Notes: generated by a model from the sequence alone, not told the origin. Positions 53,296 through 62,848 are shown, counted from the stretch's first letter. The stretch: DNA of 64,000 nt from Desulfosporosinus nitroreducens (GCF_023897015.1 NZ_JAMHFY010000008.1:62001-126000); one strand, 5' to 3'. Numbers and translations are program-made.

Positions 53296-55542
53296 ATGAA
53301 ACGAAGAAATTTCTTAAAGGGTGTACTTTATGGAACTGGCGCTACCATGGCGCTCGTGGGTGGGTTCGGTACCTTTAATAAACTGGACTCGTTAAAAGCT
53401 GAGGCTATAGATAAGGATCTTGAAACAAATGTTTTTTCTTCCTGTGAAATGTGTAGAAACCAGTGTCCCATTGCTGTTAAAGTCAAAGACGGGAAAGTTG
53501 TCAAGATTGATGGTCATCCGGATGATGCAGCTTTCGGTGGCGTAATCTGTGCTAGAGGAAATGCAGGTCCGTCGCTGCTATATGACCCCCAACGGATTAA
53601 GAAACCGATGATTCGTACAGGTGAACGAGGGGAAGGGAAATTTAAAGAAGTAAGTTGGGACGAAGCATACACCTATATATCTGATAAATTATATAACGTC
53701 AAGGATCAATACGGCGGGGAAGCGATCGCCTTGGCTAGTCGTAAAGGACCCCATGATTGGTTTTTCCGGTCGATTGGCAAAGCTCTGGGTTCCCCGAATG
53801 TGTTTTCACATGAGGCAACTTGCCCTATGACTCGTTCCGTGGCCTTAGACACTACCTTTGGGAATGAAGCGATTGCTGCTGATTATGCCAATACCAAATA
53901 TCTTATCTCGATTGGTCGAAACTGGTTTGAAGGAATTCACGTTGCTCAGACCAGAGCTGTTTCCAAAGCGCTTAGCAATGGGGCTAAACTGGTAGTACTC
54001 GATCCGCGTTTTAGTATTACTGCCTCAAAAGGAGAATGGCTTCCTATCAAAGCCACCACTGATTTGGCCTTTGTGATGGCCATGGCTAATATCTTGATTC
54101 AGGAAAATCTCTATGATCAAAACTTTATCTCTCAATATACTGAGGGTTTTGAGAAATGGGCTGAAGAAGTAAAGGATAAAACTCCTGAATGGGCAGAGAA
54201 AGAGACTGGAATCTCGAAAGACAAAATCATTCAGATAACTAGAGAGTTTGCGGCTGCCAAACCTCAAGCTATCTTAGACTTTGGCTGGCGAACAGCTTAT
54301 ACACCCAATGACTATCAACTGCGTCGGGCAATTCTGATCGTTAATATGATGATTGGAAACTTAGAAGTTCCAGGTGGATATTATCGAACCAAACCGGCAA
54401 ATTTCTTAAAAGATTTCCCTGATCAAGCCGTTCACGCTAAAGTGTTAGGGAATATTACACAACCGAGTTTCCCCAAGGCTTCTAAAGGAAGAATTGATGG
54501 CACAGGCGTTAAAGGCACACCCGGTCAAATCATTCCGGCTTATGATGGGGCCGTGGGGAAAATTGTAGAGAGCATCTTAACTGAAGAGCCCTACCCTATC
54601 CGAGCATGGCTTGTCCATCGATTTAATCCCTATATATCGCTTACTGAAAGTCCGAGGGTTTTAGAGGCGTTCAAAAAGCTAGACCTCTTGGTAACTTGTG
54701 ATGTTTATATGACTGACACCGCTTATTTTTCGGATGTGGTATTACCGGAATGCACCTATTTAGAACGCTATGAACCGATTTTTGATATGGCGGGATTAAC
54801 TCCAAAATATGTGATAAGGCAACCTGCGGTACCACTGGTTTATCCGGATACAAAACCCTACTGGCAGATTTATAAAGAACTTGGAGAGAAAATGGGCCTT
54901 GGTGATTATTTTGAATTTAAGGATATGGAAGACTTTGTGACTCAACAACTCCGTCCTACGGGTATAACCTTAGACAAAATGAAGGAAATGGGGGTTTGGA
55001 CTCCTCCTGGGATGAACGCGTTCTATGTTCGTGCTAACGATGCCAAAGCCTCCATGGATACCGTTTTGTCGAACCATAGTAAAAAGATTGAAATCTTCTC
55101 TGTAGATGTTGAAGAAGCAACAAAACAAGGTGTTCCGAAATATGTTAGTCATCCTCAACCAGAAGAAGGGAAATTCCGTTTTGTCCAGGGTAAAGTAGCT
55201 GTACACACGAATGCAGGAACGGCCAATGTTCCGATCCTGAATGAGTTAATGCCGACAAACACGTTGTGGATGAATCCAATAAGCTGTACGAAACTCAGCT
55301 TGAAAGACGGAGATGAGATTGTTATATCCTCTGGTCTAAATGAGCATAAGGGTAAAATAAAAATGACCGAAGGAATTCGACCGGATACAGTTTTCTGTTA
55401 TCATGGTTTTGGTCGAGTTTCACCGGAGCTTAAAAGAGCCTTTGGTAAGGGCATCAATGATAATCACTTAATCCCGAATGAAATTGGGGAAGTTGGCAAC
55501 ACTGTTACCTCGACCACGTTCGTAACGGTTCGGAAAGCCTAA
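53296..55542 (+). CDS. Polysulfide/thiosulfate reductase-type molybdopterin oxidoreductase, catalytic subunit
   Basis: 748 residues from ATG at 53296 with GGAGGGA before it; a frame open 19 codons further upstream is unsupported. Twin-arginine signal MKRRNFLKG at 1-9. [4Fe-4S] ligands C50, C53, C57 and C85. The molybdenum ligand is predicted as C176 (HEATCPMTRS), as in PsrA/PhsA. C-terminal cofactor-binding domain with RVSPELKRAFGKG. It is exported by Tat and reduces a sulfur compound with electrons from menaquinol. Tetrathionate or other oxyanions are possible alternatives. Rhodanese neighbours favour polysulfide or thiosulfate. Confidence 0.88.
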   Translation: MKRRNFLKGVLYGTGATMALVGGFGTFNKLDSLKAEAIDKDLETNVFSSCEMCRNQCPIAVKVKDGKVVKIDGHPDDAAFGGVICARGNAGPSLLYDPQRIKKPMIRTGERGEGKFKEVSWDEAYTYISDKLYNVKDQYGGEAIALASRKGPHDWFFRSIGKALGSPNVFSHEATCPMTRSVALDTTFGNEAIAADYANTKYLISIGRNWFEGIHVAQTRAVSKALSNGAKLVVLDPRFSITASKGEWLPIKATTDLAFVMAMANILIQENLYDQNFISQYTEGFEKWAEEVKDKTPEWAEKETGISKDKIIQITREFAAAKPQAILDFGWRTAYTPNDYQLRRAILIVNMMIGNLEVPGGYYRTKPANFLKDFPDQAVHAKVLGNITQPSFPKASKGRIDGTGVKGTPGQIIPAYDGAVGKIVESILTEEPYPIRAWLVHRFNPYISLTESPRVLEAFKKLDLLVTCDVYMTDTAYFSDVVLPECTYLERYEPIFDMAGLTPKYVIRQPAVPLVYPDTKPYWQIYKELGEKMGLGDYFEFKDMEDFVTQQLRPTGITLDKMKEMGVWTPPGMNAFYVRANDAKASMDTVLSNHSKKIEIFSVDVEEATKQGVPKYVSHPQPEEGKFRFVQGKVAVHTNAGTANVPILNELMPTNTLWMNPISCTKLSLKDGDEIVISSGLNEHKGKIKMTEGIRPDTVFCYHGFGRVSPELKRAFGKGINDNHLIPNEIGEVGNTVTSTTFVTVRKA

Positions 55543-56123
55543 TGGACAAAAGCATGATTGCCGAACTGTATTTGTCGTTTGCAGCAGTTTTTCATCGACC
55601 TAATCAAGATGTCTCGGATCATTTAGAAGAGTTAGTTGATCTTTGGTCTGAAGTAATTCCAGAAATAGACGAAGCGGTTCAAAAATTATCAACCTTTTGC
55701 AGGGGATTTCCCCCAGGGGAGCAGCGGCTCAATGCTTTATGGGAACACTATATTCCACTTTTTGAAACGGGTGCAGTTGAAGCCTCCCCTTATGCCTCGG
55801 TTTATAGCGGGGAAAAAGGTTTAGTGCTAGGTAAAGAGGCTTTTAATGTTCAACAATTCTACGCAAATTGTGGGTACGTTATGGGAGAAAAAAGTGCAGA
55901 ACTTCCTGACCATTTAGCGGTGGAATTAGAGTTCTGTGCCTTGCTAGCCCGAAATGGACAGGCTGAAGCCTTGATGGAGTTTCAAAAAAAGCATTTAACC
56001 CCTTTTTTAAAAAGTATTTTACCAAGGATTAAGAATTCTGATCGTCCAGTTTACTCTGAGATTGCCACAATTCTTGAAGTTAGACAGCTAAATTTACAGA
56101 AAGAGGGTGATTTTGTTGGCTAA
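55542..56123 (+). CDS. TorD/DmsD-type chaperone for the molybdoenzyme
   Basis: 193 residues, all-helical. LWEHYIPLFETGAVEASPYASVY near 67-89 carries the family E-Y-LF-G...P-Y pattern, and the helix with LPDHLAVELEFCALL near 125-139 is the second conserved block. It starts on the last base of the reductase stop (TAATG). It would hold the reductase and its Tat signal until the cofactor is inserted. Confidence 0.88.
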   Translation: MDKSMIAELYLSFAAVFHRPNQDVSDHLEELVDLWSEVIPEIDEAVQKLSTFCRGFPPGEQRLNALWEHYIPLFETGAVEASPYASVYSGEKGLVLGKEAFNVQQFYANCGYVMGEKSAELPDHLAVELEFCALLARNGQAEALMEFQKKHLTPFLKSILPRIKNSDRPVYSEIATILEVRQLNLQKEGDFVG

Positions 56124-56679
56124 AAAGTATACCATGATCATTAATCTGGCGAAATGTATTGGCTGTCAGGCGTGCACAGTCGCTTGTAAGTTCCAAAATA
56201 ATGTACCAGATGGAAAGTTTAGAACGAAGACTCCTGCAAATGAGCTGAAGGGAACCTATCCAAATGTTTCGCTATATTTTGTAAAAGAAGCCTGTCAAAT
56301 GTGCCAAAAAGCACCTTGTGTCAGTGTTTGTCCGACAAAAGCTTCTTACTACAATGAAGATGGAGTGGTCTTAGTCGATGAGGATAAGTGTGTTGGTTGC
56401 CTGTATTGTATGACTGCCTGCCCCTACGATGCTCGTTTTCTCAACAATGAAACTGGTGCGGTAGACAAATGTACCTTTTGTTACGAATTAAAGGTTTCTA
56501 AAGGGGAAAAACCTGCTTGTGTTTCAACCTGCGTCGGGGGTGCATTAATCTTTGGCGACCTTAATGACCCACTTAGCCAAGCTTCTCAGTTCTTGGCAAA
56601 GCATAAAGGAGAAGTTCGCAAACCTGAGTTAGGCACTCACCCAGGTGTTTATTACATTTATGAAGGGGTGGTGAAGTAA
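56116..56679 (+). CDS. Four-cluster ferredoxin-like electron-transfer subunit (PsrB/PhsB-like)
   Basis: 187 residues from TTG at 56116, just behind AGAGGGTGA; GTG 56107 overlaps that site. Four cysteine groups for [4Fe-4S] clusters: CIGCQACTVAC, CQMCQKAPCVSVC, CVGCLYCMTAC and CTFCYE..CVSTC. It lies between the catalytic and membrane subunit genes and passes electrons from the NrfD-like subunit to the molybdenum subunit. Confidence 0.92.
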   Translation: MAKKYTMIINLAKCIGCQACTVACKFQNNVPDGKFRTKTPANELKGTYPNVSLYFVKEACQMCQKAPCVSVCPTKASYYNEDGVVLVDEDKCVGCLYCMTACPYDARFLNNETGAVDKCTFCYELKVSKGEKPACVSTCVGGALIFGDLNDPLSQASQFLAKHKGEVRKPELGTHPGVYYIYEGVVK

Positions 56680-56680
56680 C

Positions 56681-57595
56681 GTGGATGTTATTTGGGGTGT
56701 TAGTGTCAATGAAGTTGCTTGGGGCGGATTGATAGCTATTTATTTATTCCTGGCTGGGATTGCCGGCGGAGCCTTCTTAACTGCTTCATTGACGGATCTT
56801 TTCAGCAAACAGCAGTATCCAAAGGTAATTCGGTCCGGGGCCTACCTTGCTGTGGTTAGTATTATTGTCGGTTTGGGGTTATTAGTTGTTGACTTAGGTC
56901 GTCCGTTAAGCTTTTGGAAGCTTCTTCTTAATGTGAATATGGGATCCGTCATGTCGATCGGCGTCTTTATCGTCTCAGGTTTCACAGCCTTGTCAGTTGT
57001 CTATGGTTATCTTGTATGGTCAAGTGCTGTAGCGCAAAAACAGATTCAGATTACATCTGCGAACAAAGAAGTAGCCGCTGCTTCTGCAGGCCAGGGCCTT
57101 CAAGCGTTTCGTAAACCGGTGGCTGGCTTGGGAGTTTTATTTTCTATTGGGACTGCGACCTACACTGGTTTCTTATTATCCGCTGTTACAACCAATAACT
57201 TCTGGCACACACCGTTTCTTGGTATTGAGGCAGTTCCATTCTTGCCGATTCTATTTTTAGTGTCTGCTTCTTCGACTGGTTTAGCAGCAACCTTGATTGG
57301 TGCTTGTAACTGCGGGGATCTAACAGCCTATAAAAAAGTTGATATGGTTCTAATTATGCTTGAGATAGTTTTAATCGCCATTCTTTATCTATCGGTTGAA
57401 CCTATATTCTTTGGTGGAAGCATGGCTGCCCTGTTCTGGTTAGGCGTCGTTATTGTAGGATTAATAGTTCCCTTACTTTTATCATTCTATGGTATCACAA
57501 AGCACAAAAATGTGATTTTACCGGTTTGCGGGATGGTAGTCATTGGGGGATTGAGTTTGAGATATTTCGTTGTGTATACTGGACAGCTGTTTTAA
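56681..57595 (+). CDS. NrfD/PsrC-like membrane subunit
   Basis: 304 residues, GTG start, with about eight membrane helices. IYLFLAGIAGGAFLTAS near 21-37 and VDLGRPLSFWKLL near 75 are the NrfD/PsrC signature. It oxidises menaquinol and anchors the reductase. It is the last gene of the operon; an inverted repeat and an AT-rich gap follow. Confidence 0.92.
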   Translation: MDVIWGVSVNEVAWGGLIAIYLFLAGIAGGAFLTASLTDLFSKQQYPKVIRSGAYLAVVSIIVGLGLLVVDLGRPLSFWKLLLNVNMGSVMSIGVFIVSGFTALSVVYGYLVWSSAVAQKQIQITSANKEVAAASAGQGLQAFRKPVAGLGVLFSIGTATYTGFLLSAVTTNNFWHTPFLGIEAVPFLPILFLVSASSTGLAATLIGACNCGDLTAYKKVDMVLIMLEIVLIAILYLSVEPIFFGGSMAALFWLGVVIVGLIVPLLLSFYGITKHKNVILPVCGMVVIGGLSLRYFVVYTGQLF

Positions 57596-57673
57596 ATGAT
57601 CTTGTCAAGTTATGTTAAATTTTCTATTCTATTCTTACTTATACGGGCTTAGAGCTCGTTTCTTTTAGCATCA

Positions 57674-57752
57674 AAGGCATGATTCAACTGTAAAAGTAAA
57701 AGTATTTAAATTATACGATCCACTATGGTTTTATGCAGGAGAATCATGCCTT
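57674..57752. repeat. 12-bp inverted repeat with a 55-base loop
   Basis: AAGGCATGATTC (57674-57685) pairs perfectly with GAATCATGCCTT (57741-57752). It lies between the Psr-like operon and the Rieske gene; it may be a terminator variant or a regulatory structure. Confidence 0.45.
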
Positions 57753-57858
57753 AACCTTAAAATTGAAAATAACATTAATAGCATAATAGACTAAATTATC
57801 CTTCCTAAAGTTTTAGAGTGCGAAGTTTACAAACATCGTTTAAAAGGGGGTGGACCTG

Positions 57859-58287
57859 TTGACAATTGATCAGTCACTCTATAGCAGGCGGCAAGTATTA
57901 AGTCTGGGGCGAAAGACTCTGTTAGTGCTAGGGGTAGGTTGTCTTTACCCTGTCAGTCACTATTTAAGAGCTAAAGAAAATTCGCTGGCTGTGGCCCGTA
58001 TTGCCAGCAGTGAGATGCCCTTGAAGATAAATTGGCAACGACTAGGCCAAACCCGCTTTTGGTTGCGGCAAGGAAACGATAGAGTGGAAGCGATGTGGGC
58101 CAGTTGCACTCATTTGGGGTGTGAGGTGAATTACGACTCTGAACAGGATCAGTGGCTTTGTCCCTGCCACGGAAGCCACTTCGACAGGGATGGGCAGCCT
58201 GTATTAGGTCCGGCGGTGAGTCCCTTAGTTCGGGCTGAAGTGAAGGAGAAAGACGGTTTTTATCTGCTACACCAACCAGCAGTATAG
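57859..58287 (+). CDS. Rieske [2Fe-2S] protein of a bc-type complex
   Basis: 142 residues from TTG at 57859, 8 bases behind AAAAGGGGG; the in-frame GTG at 57850 overlaps that site. Twin-arginine N-terminus YSRRQVLSLG with a hydrophobic segment. Cluster motifs CTHLGC and CPCHGSHFD with their Cys/His pairs are intact, and GPAVSPL closes the site. It takes electrons from menaquinol and passes them to a cytochrome c. It is the first of four genes for the complex. Confidence 0.93.
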   Translation: MTIDQSLYSRRQVLSLGRKTLLVLGVGCLYPVSHYLRAKENSLAVARIASSEMPLKINWQRLGQTRFWLRQGNDRVEAMWASCTHLGCEVNYDSEQDQWLCPCHGSHFDRDGQPVLGPAVSPLVRAEVKEKDGFYLLHQPAV

Positions 58288-58401
58288 GACATTAGATGGC
58301 TGTCAAATAATAGCTTTACTGCTAGTGCCGCTGGTCTTAACTGGTAGGCAAAGTGATGAGCAGGGAAGGCAATTCTGATTAAGCTGGATGGGGAGAATAA
58401 C

Positions 58402-59028
58402 ATGGGAAAGCAAGGAGACAATTCCTTTACGGGACATATTCGCCCCCGCCAAATAAGAGCGGGTGCTCTACGGTTAAGAGCCACATTCTGTTTGGGTGGA
58501 TTTTCTTTTTTGGCCTTTATAGTATTGACTATTACGGGTGTGTTACTCTTGTTCTATTACCAGCCCGGAGATAGGGCTTTTGCTTCTCTGAGTGAAATTA
58601 ATTCGGTGCTGCCTTACGGGGGATTCGTCCGATCCCTGCATTTCTGGGCAGGCCAGATGATGGTGATCAGTGTTTTTCTGCATATGGTACGGGTTGTATG
58701 GTCAAGGGCTTACCGACCTTTACGCGAGCTTAATTGGATTACGGGGGTAGTGCTTTTTGGCTTGACAGTAATCTTAGATTATTCCGGTTACCTGCTTCGA
58801 GGGGGGCAAGAAAGCGGGGCCGCGGCAACCGTTGGTCAAGCTTTGTTTACATCGTTACCAGGGGGACAAGCTTTGGCAACTGTTTTTTTTGGACAACCAT
58901 CCCCCCTCAATGGCAGTACCTTAAATATGTTTGTCTGGCACGTTTTTATTTTAGCAGGTGCCGTTGGTTTTCTGCAGATGTTTCATTTTTGGCGGATCCG
59001 ACGAGGCGGTGGGGTGCGACCTTTATAA
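58402..59028 (+). CDS. Cytochrome b6-type subunit with predicted extra heme
   Basis: 208 residues, four membrane helices. Heme ligands H80/H94 and H180/H195; the X14 spacing in the second pair is of the b6 type. FCLGG near 29-33 aligns with the cytochrome b6 YCLGG cysteine, which attaches heme c-n (c-i). The b6 length and a separate subunit IV gene confirm the split arrangement. It is the quinol-oxidising membrane core of the complex. Confidence 0.9.
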   Translation: MGKQGDNSFTGHIRPRQIRAGALRLRATFCLGGFSFLAFIVLTITGVLLLFYYQPGDRAFASLSEINSVLPYGGFVRSLHFWAGQMMVISVFLHMVRVVWSRAYRPLRELNWITGVVLFGLTVILDYSGYLLRGGQESGAAATVGQALFTSLPGGQALATVFFGQPSPLNGSTLNMFVWHVFILAGAVGFLQMFHFWRIRRGGGVRPL

Positions 59029-59109
59029 GAACGGCTTTGTAGGTGGAGACTAGATTAGGGTAAAGAAAACTTATAAAAACGAACATGCTCTGACGTGAGG
59101 TGAGAATAC

Positions 59110-59523
59110 ATGGACCTAAAAGAAAGTGACAGGCCTCAAGTGCCTGCAGAGGTTGAGCAGAGCGGACGTCAGGAAAAAGTACCGTTGATTGAATTACAGG
59201 TAAGGGAGTATATTGGTATTTTTCTTTGGTTGGGTCTTTTATTTGCGTTGACTGCTAGTGTGAAAGTTCCTTTGGACAGCTCACCGAAGGCTGAGGCGGT
59301 AAGTATATCCAAAGCTCCCTGGGTATTTGGCGCAATCCAGTGGCTGTTACAACAGTGGCCGGCGTGGCTGAGTGGGTGGGTTCTACCTCTTCTGTCTATG
59401 GCAGTATTATTAATCCTGCCTTGGTGGGGGCGAAAAGTGGGAAAGACATGGGCCTGGATAATTTTCCTGATCCTAAGTTTGGTTTGGGTAGGATTAACTT
59501 TCTTATATATGTTTATGGGGTGA
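59110..59523 (+). CDS. Subunit IV (PetD)-like component of the bc complex
   Basis: 137 residues. A charged N-terminus is followed by about three membrane helices. SPKAEAVSISKAPWVFGAIQWLL parallels the subunit IV segment with the PEWY-type quinone loop, but here it reads APWVF, so the canonical PEWY glutamate is not visible. Its place directly behind cytochrome b6 supports the call; the sequence match is modest. Confidence 0.7.
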   Translation: MDLKESDRPQVPAEVEQSGRQEKVPLIELQVREYIGIFLWLGLLFALTASVKVPLDSSPKAEAVSISKAPWVFGAIQWLLQQWPAWLSGWVLPLLSMAVLLILPWWGRKVGKTWAWIIFLILSLVWVGLTFLYMFMG

Positions 59524-59539
59524 AGGAGGATTTTTCGAC

Positions 59540-61003
59540 ATGACCAAGCGATTACGATTAATAGTACTTCTGGGGTTAGCCATTATCTTTTGCCTCACCA
59601 TGGTTTTCCTGGCGATCAATTCGTTTAGCGCATCCCCTTGGCAGGATTGGCAAAGAAAGTATTTCCAAGCGCAGATTGAAGAGCTTCAAGGAACTATGTC
59701 CACTGTTCAAGGAGAAGAGCATGTAAAAAAACTGGCACAGGAAATTAAGGTGTGGCAGGATAAGAAGCCGGCTCTGCAGGAGATACGCTTATCAAATGGT
59801 CGCATTGAACGTTGCACCACTTGTCATTTGGGAATCGAAGAAATTTCTGTTTCTCACCCCAGTGATAGTATTGGCTGTACAGTTTGTCACGGAGGGAATG
59901 CCCTGTCTGTGGATGAGCAGACTGCCCATGAGGGGATGTTTGGCGGGGGGCATCCTGGTCAGTTAGAGGTGACTCGCCTAAGTTGTGGAGGGAACTCGGA
60001 AGTAGGGCAATGTCACAGCGGAAATCGGCAAGAGTCTGACAATCAAGTAGATTTGCTGACCACTGCCTTGATGGCCAGCAAAGGAGGAGAACTCTCCATG
60101 AGCAGATATATGCACGGGCTGGATATTCCGCCACGGGTGCTGCTGAAACCTGGAGAGACCGCGGCGGATTTTCCAGCGCCTTTTAACCAGCGTGGGGAAG
60201 AGCCGAAATTTCAGCAGAACTGTTTAGCAGTTTGCCACCTGACCGGGGGAGAACTACTGGGGCAAGAAGTCCAGGCCAACGGGTGTGAGAGCTGTCATGT
60301 ATTAAGCAATCCACAACACACCTATGAGGGAAAGGATGTCACGATCCCTCGGTCAAAATCAGGTTATGGGATGTCCCACTCTCTAACCGTGCAAATCCCC
60401 TACACCCAGTGTAATCAATGTCATAATCAGGGAGATTATAAGGTCGATACTATGGATTTTATTCCTCGCTCTGATTTAGACCGTGTTAAATCTTCGCCAC
60501 CCCCGGATAAGGAAAGTCTGGAGACGCGCTGGCAGAATGTATATTCCCCGGGATTGGTCTTTACCAAATGCGAAGTCAACTTGGACTGTGTAGACTGCCA
60601 TACCCGCCAGGAGACCATGGGAGACGGGGAGATGTATTCCTCTGAATGGAAAGCGTTGAAAATCCAATGTCGGGATTGCCATGGAAGTACGGTTAGTAAG
60701 CCCATTGAGTGGGAGATAACGGATAAATCCGATATGGCCTGGGTGGAAGCACGCATCAATCCAGCCTTTCCATCTCTCGAAATGGGGGATGTCATTCTGA
60801 AGACGGCAAAGGGCGAGGAATTAGCTTACGTCCGTCAGGAAGACGGCAAATGGTTCAGTTATCGTAAAACAAATGGAGAAAAATATCTAATTCCGCAGGT
60901 TATTGATAGTCAATGTCGTCAGGACCCGGATAAACAGTCTTCCGATGACTGCCATAAATGTCATGATGTCTCGAAGGATAAACCTTCCTCGGGAGGAGAA
61001 TGA
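59540..61003 (+). CDS. Membrane-anchored multiheme cytochrome c
   Basis: 487 residues with an N-terminal anchor at about 6-26. Seven canonical CxxCH motifs start at 92, 113, 249, 291, 350, 377 and 471. Two unusual candidates are CLAVCH (228-233, CX3CH) and C149...C158-H159 (CX8CH). It would be matured by ResB/CcsA. As the fourth gene of the bc cluster it likely accepts electrons from the Rieske protein. No closer family is recognised. Confidence 0.88.
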   Translation: MTKRLRLIVLLGLAIIFCLTMVFLAINSFSASPWQDWQRKYFQAQIEELQGTMSTVQGEEHVKKLAQEIKVWQDKKPALQEIRLSNGRIERCTTCHLGIEEISVSHPSDSIGCTVCHGGNALSVDEQTAHEGMFGGGHPGQLEVTRLSCGGNSEVGQCHSGNRQESDNQVDLLTTALMASKGGELSMSRYMHGLDIPPRVLLKPGETAADFPAPFNQRGEEPKFQQNCLAVCHLTGGELLGQEVQANGCESCHVLSNPQHTYEGKDVTIPRSKSGYGMSHSLTVQIPYTQCNQCHNQGDYKVDTMDFIPRSDLDRVKSSPPPDKESLETRWQNVYSPGLVFTKCEVNLDCVDCHTRQETMGDGEMYSSEWKALKIQCRDCHGSTVSKPIEWEITDKSDMAWVEARINPAFPSLEMGDVILKTAKGEELAYVRQEDGKWFSYRKTNGEKYLIPQVIDSQCRQDPDKQSSDDCHKCHDVSKDKPSSGGE

Positions 61004-61158
61004 GACTGCAACTGAAGCGACGAGGGGGAAGAAGTATGTGGCAGATAGTCAGAAATGACTGGAGGCCAAAGCTTGGTTGATTGAATTCTATAGTGCTTGG
61101 CTATACAATACTGATATATGTTTAATTCCTTAGAAACTTAGAGGATGGTGAAATTGTA

Positions 61159-62061
61159 TTGGATAGTAACCAACTCAAGATCTTTTGTATGGTAACGCGT
61201 CAACAAAGTTTTTCAAAAGCAGCAAAATTATTGCATATGAGTCAACCAGCCGTTAGCACACATGTTAAAAATTTAGAAGAATACTACCAGGGGCAATTGC
61301 TTGACCGAACTCCACAGGGCGTGACGCTTACCAAGGCTGGCGAAGTCTTTTATAACTATGCACAAAAGATCCTTGACCTTCAAGACGAAATGGAACAACA
61401 AATCGAAACTGTCTTCAAGCATGAAAACAATCAAGTCATAATTGGGGCAAGTACCACTATCGGAAATGTCTCTCTTCCCTGTTCGATCTATTTGTTTAAA
61501 GAACAATACCCGGAGGTCGAGCTTTGCCTAAATATCGCCAATGCCGAAGAGGTCCTTAGTATGGTGATTTCTGATGTCGTTGATATCGGTGTTGTGGAAG
61601 GGGACACAGAGTCTTCTACCCTTAAATCCCTTCATGTTGCATCGGATGAATTAGTACTTATTGTTCCTCCTCAGCATCCTGCTGAAGGAGACGTTATCTC
61701 CCTACAAGACTTCCTCAAACAACCGCTAATTATGCGAGAAGATGGATCAGGCACACGTAAGATTTTAGCAACAGCTTTAGCTCGTCATGGCTATTCTGTG
61801 AATCAGCTGAAAGTGATTACCGAGATGAAGAATATCTATGCCATTAAATCTGCCGTTGAGGCAGGATTAGGGGGATCAGTTATGCCACTGCTCGCAGTTC
61901 GCAAAGAAGCTTACACGGGGACGCTTAAAGTCCTAAGGATTATGGACATGGAAATGCCTCTCATCTTTAATATTGTTTATCCTAATAATCGACCACTTAC
62001 GACGAAGGCAAAGCTGTTTATTAAATTCCTTACGAATCCTGAAGAAAGTTGCCTTTGTTGA
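61159..62061 (+). CDS. LysR family transcriptional regulator (CysB/CysL-like)
   Basis: 300 residues, TTG start behind GAGGATGGTGA. The helix-turn-helix is at 1-60 (FCMVTRQQSFSKAAKLLHMS in part, QPAVSTHVKNLEEYYQGQLLDR in part). The co-inducer domain has VIIGASTTIGN near 92 and MREDGSGTRKIL near 194. Its neighbours, a converging YeeE-TusA-YeeE set, suggest control of sulfur metabolism. The inducer is unknown. Confidence 0.9.
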   Translation: MDSNQLKIFCMVTRQQSFSKAAKLLHMSQPAVSTHVKNLEEYYQGQLLDRTPQGVTLTKAGEVFYNYAQKILDLQDEMEQQIETVFKHENNQVIIGASTTIGNVSLPCSIYLFKEQYPEVELCLNIANAEEVLSMVISDVVDIGVVEGDTESSTLKSLHVASDELVLIVPPQHPAEGDVISLQDFLKQPLIMREDGSGTRKILATALARHGYSVNQLKVITEMKNIYAIKSAVEAGLGGSVMPLLAVRKEAYTGTLKVLRIMDMEMPLIFNIVYPNNRPLTTKAKLFIKFLTNPEESCLC

Positions 62062-62072
62062 AAATAGGAACA

Positions 62073-62108
62073 AATGTAAAGAGACAGCGTCGGCTGTCTC
62101 TTTACATT
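62073..62108. terminator. Bidirectional terminator between LysR and YeeE genes
   Basis: Perfect 16-bp arms (62073-62088 and 62093-62108) around GTCG. The minus-strand stop codon (62102-62104) lies inside the right arm. Confidence 0.8.
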
Positions 62109-62593
62109 AAATATTTAAGGAGGAGTTTTGATCCTAGCCATGTTCCCAAAAAGACCGCGAATGCAAAAATCCATCCAGTAAGAGAACTAGAAGCAATTCC
62201 ATTTAACAGGGCGCCTACATTGCAACCATACGCAATTCGTGCTCCGTATCCCATGAGCAGTCCACCGATTAATGCAGAAAAAAAGAACTTTTTATCCCGG
62301 ATTGGTCGAAAGCGAACTTGTGAAGCCACCAATGTTGCCCAAAAAGCACCCAGTAACAAACCGAGGTTCAAATAGGTTCCTGAGGCAGCCATTAATCCCT
62401 CAAACGTAAATCCTCGGTCACTGAGAACTCCAAGGTTAGTACCGATCCATTCCGCCCAAATTTCTATATTCCAAGTAACTCCCCAGGGTTGGCGCCTCAC
62501 GATCAGCACAAGTATGTTTAGCAGACCTAAAATAATTGCCCCTATCCAATAAGCCCAAGGGCCATGGATGATTGTCTGTAAAGTCTTTTTCAT
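62102..62593 (-). CDS. YeeE/YedE family sulfur-compound transporter, short subunit B
   Basis: 163 residues with about four membrane helices. The conserved cysteine segment ARIAYGCNVGALLNGIA near 121-137 is the YeeE/YedE signature; TsuA-type members carry thiosulfate through such cysteines. It is the third gene of the minus-strand set and starts 15 bases after the TusA-like gene stops. Thiosulfate or selenium compounds are the candidate substrates. Confidence 0.85.
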   Translation of the reverse strand: MKKTLQTIIHGPWAYWIGAIILGLLNILVLIVRRQPWGVTWNIEIWAEWIGTNLGVLSDRGFTFEGLMAASGTYLNLGLLLGAFWATLVASQVRFRPIRDKKFFFSALIGGLLMGYGARIAYGCNVGALLNGIASSSLTGWIFAFAVFLGTWLGSKLLLKYLM

Positions 62594-62608
62594 TGCTACA
62601 CACTCTCT

Positions 62609-62848
62609 TTAATCATGCGTTTTTGTCAGCTCAAGATGCCATATTCCATTCGCCACTTCTTTTTCTTCAATAATATATCGATTGGCTTTTGCCCATACAA
62701 CAATACCCCTTGAGGTACAACTGTGTTCAGTTTCTAGGACTAAAATATCACCGCATTGCATGGACGACAACTTCTGTTTTGCTTTAATTAGGGGAATTGG
62801 ACACATTTCTCCCCATATATCAATTGAAAAACGAGTCATAGCTTTCAC
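62609..62848 (-). CDS. TusA/YedF family sulfur-carrier protein
   Basis: 79 residues. The CPxP motif is GEMCPIPLIKAK near 13-24, with the persulfide-carrying cysteine intact. The usual two-layer fold pattern follows. It lies between the two YeeE genes, directly after the first, so it likely takes sulfur from the importer. Confidence 0.9.
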   Translation of the reverse strand: MKAMTRFSIDIWGEMCPIPLIKAKQKLSSMQCGDILVLETEHSCTSRGIVVWAKANRYIIEEKEVANGIWHLELTKTHD

